From assembly GCA_023105745.1 (NCBI GenBank), contig JALGQZ010000009.1:39179359-39243358 (forward strand): DNA of 64,000 nucleotides, written 5' to 3'. Origin of the DNA: Austropuccinia psidii (Eukaryota > Basidiomycota > Pucciniomycetes > Pucciniales > Sphaerophragmiaceae). A program made the translations under genes and the position numbers. The notes under the pieces were generated by a model. The model saw only the letters and a list, made by a program, of their open reading frames with translations, was not told where the DNA came from and searched no databases. Positions within the stretch are counted from its first letter, which is position 1; every line of letters starts with the position of its first letter. This document shows, in pieces, positions 56,824 through 64,000 of the stretch.

Positions 56824-58513
56824 TGTCACAACCACGTATTTTGACCCTCCTCCTTGATGGCGGCGGCAATCCAACCTGGAGCCAAGTTGGGGCCAATTGG
56901 CCATGTCATATCATTTATGGCCAATTGACCCCTTTTGGGTGTTCCATGGCTCTTATGCCATAACCCATTCCATTGGCCACTTATGGCCTCCATCATCCTT
57001 TATGGCCTCAGGCCATATCCTGCGTCATTGGCCCTCTTGGCCAATTTCCACCTCACCAACCCCCAGGCCTCCATCACTGTTTTTGGGCCTGGGGGGTCCC
57101 TTTGTCTTCCAGGGGCTTCCAGGCCCCATGGCCACCCCTTTCATTATGGGGGTTTTGGCCTAAATGGCCTTTTTGGGCCATTTAGGCCCCCACGGCTTCT
57201 ACGGTCCGCGGTCCGTAGGCGGGTTAGGCCCCTTTTGGCCTAATCCAATGAGGCCAAAAGGGGCCAAAGGGGGCAGCCACCTAGCCCCCAAGGCCAGGTG
57301 GGTCCCAAACCACAATTGGGCCCACCTGAGCCATTTTTGGCCACCAATCCCTTGGACCCAAATTGGACCAAAAACACCTTGGATCCATTTTTGGCCATAA
57401 ATCCCGTAGGACCCATTTTTGGCCCTGGACCACCATGGACCAACTTCACCGTCATGGCCTCTGGAAACCACCAGAGGCCACCAAATCATCTCAACAACAT
57501 TTCCCTCAACTTAAGGGGAATTCTTTCCTTTCCTTCATGCACTCCGTACTCAAGATTGCAGGTGTGGTGCATATATGGTATTATATACCATTATGCACCA
57601 TTTTTACTCAGCAATCCAATGGTGACGTTTTCAGGACCCAATTCCACCTTTCAATTTCAAGGTCCATAATTCCAACGCCCATTTTCAAAGGAGGACTTTT
57701 CAGCTTATCAGTCTGGCAATCCATGGCGGTAATTCAGAAGATCATTCAAGGATCCCAACCACCTGTATCTGCAGGAGTTGGGTTGGTACAATTCATTCAG
57801 GATTATTCTAAGGTCAATTCGCAAGAGGTATTACATAATTCAATCAGTTGTCAAGACATCAAGTATTCAATACTCCTTGGACAACCCAATTCATCCGTAC
57901 AGGCCTTATTCAATCAACCTGTATGGCCTTGGCCCAATTGGGCCATTTCTTATTCCACTGTGTGAATTCCATCACACAGTTCAAATTTCAAGATGGCCAG
58001 AACTGTATTTCCCGATTCGGACAATACAGTCATTGATCCACCTTCCAGGATCAACCTTCCAGCTTTTCACATATACTGGCCACCTTTCAGCACCTGGGGA
58101 CTTTTTCCCCAGTTAATTAATATAGTGGATTTATTTTTATCCTTATTTTCTTTTACATTATTAAAGTTAATACTGATAATCTTAAGTCAGTCATTCAGCA
58201 CCCTTTTCTTTTATTTCCTCGCCTGTCCAGTGGATATTGGTGGTCATATCCTTATACTAATTCCATTTCCTTTTCTGGCAGGTTGAAACAGTGAATTAAG
58301 GATTCACTTGGTTGGCTTCTTGGCTTTTGGCTTCTTTATTATCTTTGGCCATTGGCTTCATCTTTTTCTTATCTCATCTTTTGGCATACTTGTTTTCCCC
58401 TTTATTCTTTCTTAAAGAAATTCATTCTTATTATTCTTTTATCTTTGGAGCCCTCCAAGTGAGTTCTTGATTCCTGAGTGCCAGGCCCTCTTCTTCCAAG
58501 AGCCCCTGTGACA
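56824..58513 (+). repeat. 5' LTR of element G
   Basis: 1690 bp, TGTCACAACCACG...CCCTGTGACA (inverted termini TGTCAC/GTGACA). The U3 part (56881-57480) is unusually rich in GGCC. The transcript start is predicted at 58111 because the primer site after the LTR is complementary from there. Several overlapping Pro/His-rich ORFs here are artefacts of composition. Confidence 0.8.
58072..58124 (+). promoter_or_regulatory. Predicted transcription start region of element G
   Basis: A weak TATA-like ATATACT at 58071 lies ~40 nt before AGTTAATTAATATA (58111-58124), the predicted 5' end of the genomic RNA, because these 14 nt pair perfectly with the primer site. Confidence 0.5.
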
Positions 58514-58514
58514 T

Positions 58515-58528
58515 TATATTAATTAACT
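58515..58528 (+). other. Self-primer binding site of element G
   Basis: TATATTAATTAACT, one base after the LTR, is the exact reverse complement of 58111-58124 in the LTR. No tRNA-type TGG start follows the LTR. In Tf1 and related elements the RNA 5' end pairs with such a site to prime minus-strand synthesis. Confidence 0.75.
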
Positions 58529-59270
58529 CATAATTCTTCTTCATTCATTCATTCTTTTATTCTTATATTTTAAATTCATTCATTCATTTCATCAAAATTA
58601 TGATTCTTTGACGTTTTATGATCTTATGATTCTTCGTCACCTCTCAATTTTCTCTCATTCATTCTTCATTCTGAAAATTGAAAGCTGACCCATTTGTTAT
58701 TTTCTGTTATCTTTTCAATCTCATTCTCAATCTTAATCAATCTATTTTTATCCATAATTCAGGCATTTTTATCTTTGGTTCTCAAGTTATTCATCAGGTT
58801 ATTCAGACACGTTCTTCATATCAGGATTCACTTTTATTTATTCCTCAAGAATTTTTGATTTTTTGGAAGAATTCACTTGAAAATTGATTTGATTGACTAA
58901 TTTGACATAATTGAAATTGACCTCAAGATAATTGATTGACCTGAAGACTTTATTGATTTTGCTGATTATTCACATCAAGATTTTTGACATAAATTGATTT
59001 TGACTCAAGAACTCATTTTGATTGATTGATTTTTTCTGCAAGATTTTGATTTGATTTGATTTTGATTGTTTGATTGATTGTTTTTATTGACTTCAAGATT
59101 CTCATTGATATTGATTTTTACTTCAAGACTCATTTGATTTGATTGATTGACGTATTTGAAGAATTTTGATTCATTGATTATCCAATTTCCTCAAGATTTG
59201 ATTGTTGATTTTGTACTTCAAGAAAATTTTGATTCTATTTCATTTATTTTGGTTGATTATTCCTGAAATC
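58529..59270 (+). other. Leader of element G
   Basis: About 740 nt, first T/C-rich with ATTCATTC runs, then TTGATT-rich (58880-59200). No ORF of note. Element D has a similar leader. Confidence 0.6.
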
Positions 59271-60608
59271 ATGCCAGTTCAACATTCACCTCCAGCAAGA
59301 CAGACCAGATCTCAGGCCAGAACTCAAGCTGTTCTGACTCCAACTCCAAGGGCTCCTCTTGACGGTACCCCAGCAGTTTCTCAACTGAGGGCCAGATTGG
59401 ACAGAGGACCCATTATGGAAGGAGCAGCACCATCCAGGAAGGAAGGAAGAGGGCCAAGAAGGTCAATGTCTTTATCAGGAGTGGTTGGCAGATTCCCAGG
59501 ATTTTCAAGAACCAGTCCCAAGGTTCAAGGTGAAGATGGTGAAGAGGAGGAGGAGAATTCTGTGGAAGAGGAAGAGTCTAATGGCACTGAGGCTGCTCCT
59601 GCTCCTGTGGGAGCATCTGAGGGCACCAGAGGACCAACTCTAGCCCAGTCTGATCAGCCTGCCTCTCATCAGCCTGAACCGTCTTTATTGGCCATTATGC
59701 AACAAATGACTCAGATTATGGCCAATCTGCAAGCAGCTTCTTCTTCTGAATTATCAAGACCACCAGCCTTCAAGACTCCCTCTATGAAGGCTCCAGAATG
59801 CTTTGATGGGACTCAGCCCTTCAAAGTCAGAAGCTTTATTCAGTCTTGCCAACTCATCTTTCATAATGATCCGGCAAACTTCTCTCAAGACAGAAAGAAG
59901 GTTCTTTATGCCACTTCATTCTTAGTTGGCAGGGCTGCAAAATGGATTGAGCCTTATCTTTCCAACCTCAATAATCAAGACTCAAATTATCTCCTCAATT
60001 CCTGGCCATTATTCAAATCCCAATTGTTCACTTTATTTGGAGACCCAAATGAAGTAAGAAAAGCAGAAGCTGAATTGGATGGCCTTAGGATGAAAGAAGG
60101 TGGGCGTGTTGCTTTGTATATTGCCGATTTCAGGAGTTTGGTTTCAAGAATTGGGGATCGGGGTGAAAGGGCTCTTATTCATCATTTCAGGAAGGGTTTG
60201 GCCTCCAGGATTCTGGATCAATTGGCCTCCCATCCTTCAAACATTGATTCTCTTCAAGACTTAATGGACGTCAGCCTGGAACTTGATACCAGGTACCATG
60301 AGAGGCAGAAGGAAAAGAATCATCATCAAGAGAAGAAGCCTGAAGCCTCAAAGTCTCACTCTTCTCATCATCAAGTTTCTTCAAGTTCAAGACCAAAGAA
60401 GAAATTTCATTCTCAAAAGCGGGACAAGCCCCATTCTTCATTGTTGAATAAGGACTTCAAGTTGAAAGGTTCTGAAAAGGAAAGAAGAATCAAGGAGGGG
60501 TTGTGTACCTATTGTGGTGGGAAGCATAGTCTTGAGTCCTGTGTCAAAAGGCCTCAAAACAAGCTTACCCAACCGTCAGGTAGTTTTCCCAGCCAGGGAA
60601 AAGCCTGA
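59271..60608 (+). CDS. gag: Gag of element G
   Basis: 445 codons from ATG 59271 ([15 protein letters not shown]). An upstream in-frame TTG at 59202 is less likely, since D starts at the same Met. Basic N-terminus; acidic Glu-rich stretch (~residues 85-105); capsid-like Retrotrans_gag block (~residues 170-345, [44 protein letters not shown]); basic linker; zinc knuckle [13 protein letters not shown] (one residue shorter than C-x2-C-x4-H-x4-C). It ends at TGA 60606-60608, three bases after a GGGAAAA slip site. The frame is intact. Confidence 0.92.
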   Translation: MPVQHSPPARQTRSQARTQAVLTPTPRAPLDGTPAVSQLRARLDRGPIMEGAAPSRKEGRGPRRSMSLSGVVGRFPGFSRTSPKVQGEDGEEEEENSVEEEESNGTEAAPAPVGASEGTRGPTLAQSDQPASHQPEPSLLAIMQQMTQIMANLQAASSSELSRPPAFKTPSMKAPECFDGTQPFKVRSFIQSCQLIFHNDPANFSQDRKKVLYATSFLVGRAAKWIEPYLSNLNNQDSNYLLNSWPLFKSQLFTLFGDPNEVRKAEAELDGLRMKEGGRVALYIADFRSLVSRIGDRGERALIHHFRKGLASRILDQLASHPSNIDSLQDLMDVSLELDTRYHERQKEKNHHQEKKPEASKSHSSHHQVSSSSRPKKKFHSQKRDKPHSSLLNKDFKLKGSEKERRIKEGLCTYCGGKHSLESCVKRPQNKLTQPSGSFPSQGKA

Positions 60609-60640
60609 GTGAAGACCATGTTGTGTTCAATGGTCTTCAC
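60596..60640 (+). promoter_or_regulatory. -1 ribosomal frameshift signal between gag and pol
   Basis: Slippery heptamer G GGA AAA (60596-60602) in gag frame, a 6-nt spacer, then a perfect 11-bp stem GTGAAGACCAT / ATGGTCTTCAC (60609-60619, 60630-60640) with a 10-nt loop. The gag stop lies in the spacer and pol is open in the -1 frame from ~60585. Confidence 0.85.
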
Positions 60641-62362
60641 AGTTTTCCCTCCAGAGCACAATTGTGCATTCTGAATACTGGTGTCAAGAATTCTCTTAAA
60701 TTTTTTGTTTTCTCTTCTCTTTCTGATGTTTTTTACAGTATTCTCATTGATTCTGGTGCTACACACTCATTCATTGCAAAGCAGTTTGTTCACAAGTACT
60801 CATTGACTACGTCAGAACTTCCAGAGAAGATTCCTCTTATCATTTTGGACTCCTCTGAGTCCCCTTCCTTATTTGTGACTCACCATACTAAATATATGGT
60901 CGAGCTCCCTTCCTTCCCAAGCTTTGAATGGGATTTTTTAGTCATTGATACTCCCAAGGGAGAAGACCTCATATTGGGCTTTGACTTTCTCAATCATTTT
61001 AATCCTTCTATTGATTGGAGGCAAGGGCTGATCACCTTTAATACTGATCAAAAGGACTATTCTGATCCTTCCAATTCCTTCCGTAATGACTCTTCCTCTG
61101 CCAAATCATGTGCAGCTCTGGTTGGTGATTCTAGAACACCATCAGTTCCATCTTCTGTCCATATTCCTTCCCTTAATTCCCATCTGTCATTACCATCATC
61201 TGGAGATGAAGTCTTCAAAGAGATTCAAGATGTTGGGGAAGATAATTCTGTATCTTCACTTCATCTCTTCTTTGGGAATATGGACCTTCCTCCTTCATCT
61301 TATCATGACTCCCTGGAGGAGTTGTGGGATGAAGAGGAAGAGCCAGAAGAAGTAGAAACCGTGATGAAGGTTGTTCCCTCTGTTTATCACCAATACTTGG
61401 ATGTATTCTCCAAGGTGAAAGCAGAGAAACTTCCTCCTCACCGTGCCTGTGATCATCATATCGAACTGGAGGGGTCTCTACCTCCAGTTGGGGTGATCTA
61501 CTCTTTATCCAAACAAGAGTCAGATACACTCAGGGCCTACATTTCAGAGAATGTAGAGAAAGGTTTCATCCGGCCAAGCTCCTCCTCAACAGGAGCACCT
61601 GTCCTCTTTGTTAAAAAGAAAGATGGTGGCCTCCGTTTGTGTGTTGATTACCGCAAACTCAATGCTGTCACTAGGAAGAACAAATATCCTGTTCCTCCTA
61701 TGAACCAGTTTCTTAATGTTTTTAATGGTTCTTCTATCTTCTCCAAGATTGATTTGCGTGGTGCATATAACCTGCTCAGAATCAAGGAGGGTGATGAACA
61801 TTTGACATGCTTCAGAACTAAATATGGCAGTTTTGAGTACTTGGTTATGCCATTTGGGCTCACCAATGCTCCTGCCTCTTTTCAGAATCTTGTCAATGAT
61901 ATATTCCAAGATCTTCTTGATGTTTTTGCTGTGGTTTATTTGGATGACATCATGGTCTTTTCCAAATCTGAGGAAGAACATGTCACCCATGTGTCCACTG
62001 TTCTTTCCAGACTCAGAGCCAATAACCTTTTTGCCAAGGCTTCTAAATGCCTTTTTCATGTCTCTAGTGTAGAATATCTTGGTTATGTTGTTTCTTCTGA
62101 AGGCCTCAAGATGGACCAAGCAAAAGTCCAGCAGATCCTTAATTGGCCTCCTCCAAGAAACCTCAAGGCTCTTCAATCCTTCCTTGGTTTTGCCAACTTC
62201 TACCGCCGTTTCATCAAGAATTATTCAAAGAAAATCAGTTCACTCACCAGTTTCCTCAAGAAAGATTCCTGTTTCCCCCTCAATGAGGAAGCTCTTAGCC
62301 AGTTTCATCAACTCAAAGAGGCCTTCACTACCGCTCCAATCCTTCTCTACCGACCATTGTAG
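60602..62362 (+). CDS. pol: Pol of element G: protease and reverse transcriptase (-1 frame)
   Basis: Read by -1 frameshift from gag; there is no ATG near the beginning (the open stretch could only start at GTG 60623). Protease has [13 protein letters not shown] (~60742, intact DSG) and [13 protein letters not shown] begins ~61430 and has [34 protein letters not shown] and YLDDIMVFS (61937-61963, catalytic Asp pair intact), then the thumb ([15 protein letters not shown]). The frame closes at TAG 62360-62362, where a single base appears to be missing near 62350. Confidence 0.9.
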   Translation, partial: SLSEDHVVFNGLHSFPSRAQLCILNTGVKNSLKFFVFSSLSDVFYSILIDSGATHSFIAKQFVHKYSLTTSELPEKIPLIILDSSESPSLFVTHHTKYMVELPSFPSFEWDFLVIDTPKGEDLILGFDFLNHFNPSIDWRQGLITFNTDQKDYSDPSNSFRNDSSSAKSCAALVGDSRTPSVPSSVHIPSLNSHLSLPSSGDEVFKEIQDVGEDNSVSSLHLFFGNMDLPPSSYHDSLEELWDEEEEPEEVETVMKVVPSVYHQYLDVFSKVKAEKLPPHRACDHHIELEGSLPPVGVIYSLSKQESDTLRAYISENVEKGFIRPSSSSTGAPVLFVKKKDGGLRLCVDYRKLNAVTRKNKYPVPPMNQFLNVFNGSSIFSKIDLRGAYNLLRIKEGDEHLTCFRTKYGSFEYLVMPFGLTNAPASFQNLVNDIFQDLLDVFAVVYLDDIMVFSKSEEEHVTHVSTVLSRLRANNLFAKASKCLFHVSSVEYLGYVVSSEGLKMDQAKVQQILNWPPPRNLKALQSFLGFANFYRRFIKNYSKKISSLTSFLKKDSCFPLNEEALSQFHQLKEAFTTAPILLYRPL

Positions 62363-62640
62363 AGACCGATGCATCCGATTATGCTTTGGGTGCTGTACTG
62401 AGTCAGGTCTCTGACTCAGGAAAACATCCCATTGCCTTTGACAGCCACAAGCTTATTCCAGCAGAACTCAACTATGAAATTCATGACAAGGAACTCCTTG
62501 GTATAGTCTGGGCTCTCAAGCGCTGGAGGGCTTTTCTTCTTTCTCTGTCCTCTCCTTTTGAAGTTCTCACCGATCATTCTTCTCTTCAGTACTTTATGTC
62601 ATCAAAGATCCTTACTCGCCGTCAAGCCCGTTGGGCTTAA
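62363..62640 (+). pseudogene. RNase H part of element G pol, after a frameshift
   Basis: Read in the next frame: [39 protein letters not shown], with three acidic residues present. It stops at TAA 62638-62640 just after RRQARWA; the frame goes on with normal RNase H sequence, so this is a nonsense mutation. Confidence 0.85.
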
Positions 62641-64000
62641 TTCTTATCTGAATTTCATTTTTCAATCACTTACCGCCCTGGCCGCCTAGCAACTCTTCCA
62701 GATGCCTTATCACGTCGGGACGACGTCTATCCGGAGAGGGGGGAGGATTTCATCAGCAAGAATCCAATGAATTTTCAACAACTCATTAAGCAAGATGAAG
62801 TTCAACCCTCAAAGTTTTTTGCAGTCAAGGTGGATTCTTTTTCAAATTTGATTGATTCAATTCAGAAGAAATTATGGCAAGATCCTCAGTACAGAAGTAT
62901 CCTTCAAGATTTGGGTAAAGGTAAATCTGTCCAAGATTATTCTCTTGATTCCTCCTCCCAACTCCTTCTCTTCAAAGATCGGGTGGTAGTCCCAAGTGAC
63001 TCCACAATTCAACTCAGCATTCTTCAAAAGCGTCACGATTCTCCTCTAGCTGGACACCCTGGCCAAGAGAAGACTCTCAAACTTGTCAAGCGGGATTTCC
63101 ACTGGTCCGGCATGACTCAATTCATTAAGGATTATGTATCATCCTGTCAACAGTGCTCAAGAAACAAGAATATCCACCATAAGAAGTTTGAACTCCTCAA
63201 ACCTCTTCCAATTCCAAATGGTCCTTGGATTTGTCTTTCAATGGATTTCATCACTCAACTGCCCCTGTCCAATTCTTTTGACTCAATCCTTGTCATAGTG
63301 GACAGATTCTCAAAAATGGCGGTTTTTATTCCAACAATTTCTTCAATAACTTCTTTGGATTTGGCCCATTTATTCATCAAGAATATCTTCTCAAAGCATG
63401 GCCTTCCTTCAAGCATTGTCAGTGATAGAGGTCCCCTTTTTGTTTCTTCCTTCTGGACCAATCTTTGTCAGCAGCTCAAGATTTCAATAGACTTGTCAAC
63501 TTCTTATCACCCAGAAACTGATGGACAGACAGAGAGGGTAAATCAGATACTAGAACAGTATCTTCGGATGTATGTCAGTTATCATCAAGATGATTGGAAC
63601 ATCTGGCTCCCTCTGGCTGAATTTGCCTACAATAATTCTGATCACTCTTCAACCAAGCAATCACCGTTTTTTACTGTTTATGGAAGAGATCCACAATTTG
63701 ATTCAGTTCACATCACTCAAGATACTCCTGCTGGAAAGTTATCAACAAAAATCCAATCAGTACAGCAAGATGTCAAGAGAGAACTTGAAATCGCCATAAA
63801 CCGTTTTAAGAGGTATGCAGATAAAAGTAGAGCAAGTCCACCTGTTTTCAATCCTGGTGACATGGTATGGCTTTCTTCCAAGAATATCAAATTAACTAGA
63901 CCCACCAAGAAACTGTCTGAAAGATGGTTGGGTCCCTTTCCAATCTTGAAGAAAGTCAGTACTCATGCTTACCACCTCAAGCTTCCATCCCAATGGAAAT
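62641..64000 (+). pseudogene. RNase H C-terminus and integrase of element G (runs off the window)
   Basis: One open frame of 453 codons from the stop at 62640 to the window end: TYRPGRLATLPDALSRR (last RNase H Asp), a linker, the integrase HHCC finger (HDSPLAGHPG ... CQQC, ~63035-63155), the DDE core in SMDFITQLPL, SDRGPLF and TERVNQILEQ, and a GPF motif (RWLGPFPIL, ~63928). A chromodomain would be expected beyond the window. Confidence 0.9.

Larger units (their letters stand above)
56824..64000 (+). mobile_element. Element G: Tf1/sushi-like Ty3/gypsy element, 3' truncated by window
   Basis: 5' LTR, self-primer site, leader, gag, -1 frameshift signal, pol (protease, RT, RNase H, integrase). 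The window ends before the chromodomain region and 3' LTR. pol carries one frameshift (~62350) and one nonsense codon (62638-62640). Confidence 0.9.

Noticed and set aside
57163..58286. Several overlapping ORFs of 60-200 codons in the G LTR
   Set aside because: They overlap in all frames, are Pro/His/Trp-rich because of GGCC repetition, and lie in an LTR.

Overview
This window looks like repeat-rich nuclear DNA from a rust fungus (Pucciniales). It is very AT-rich, it has short GT-AG introns, and almost all recognisable coding sequence belongs to Ty3/gypsy LTR retrotransposons. From memory, several predicted proteins (the overlapping gag leader frames of element C, and the protein family at 54.1-56.3 kb) resemble hypothetical proteins annotated in the myrtle rust Austropuccinia psidii. 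I could not check this by search. No rRNA, tRNA gene, CRISPR array or clear housekeeping gene was seen.

Layout. (1) 1-7206: element A (+), cut by the window start, with gag, protease, RT/RNase H/integrase/chromodomain and a 3' LTR. It sits in an older LTR whose right part is 7207-8269. (2) 8270-12707: mostly unassignable AT-rich sequence with two tandem tRNA-derived-looking repeats near 10.2-10.7 kb. (3) 12708-34402: decayed element B (-), split at 18331/28618 by element C (+, 18332-28617). C is complete, with 1.92-kb LTRs about 0.9% apart. The 5' LTR of B holds a 1438-bp solo LTR. (4) About 34412-45306: decayed element E (-), same family as B, with another solo LTR in its 5' LTR. E lies inside the gag remnant of a very old element D (-). 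(5) 45307-52370: leader and putative LTR of D, with a third solo LTR (46136-50829) that is itself split by a 3.25-kb TG...CA insertion (46689-49938) carrying a possible two-exon gene for a small secreted protein. (6) 52.7-53.3 kb: GC-rich minisatellite; 53.58-53.73 kb: a foldback repeat. (7) 54118-56339: broken multi-exon gene of a rust-type repeat family. (8) 56824-64000: element G (+), a Tf1/sushi-like Ty3/gypsy element cut by the window end.

How the parts work. A, B, C and E share one polyprotein plan (capsid-like Gag, CCHC knuckle, protease, RT, RNase H, integrase, chromodomain in one frame) with a second overlapping frame upstream. In C that second frame is continuous only if two short introns are removed; the first intron has its counterpart in B and E. 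G differs: its gag and pol are in two frames joined by a textbook -1 frameshift signal, and the sequence just after its 5' LTR is perfectly complementary to 14 nt inside that LTR, as expected for self-primed reverse transcription. All elements seen are broken, so the window is a nested graveyard in which C is the youngest datable insertion and pol of A has the longest intact frame.
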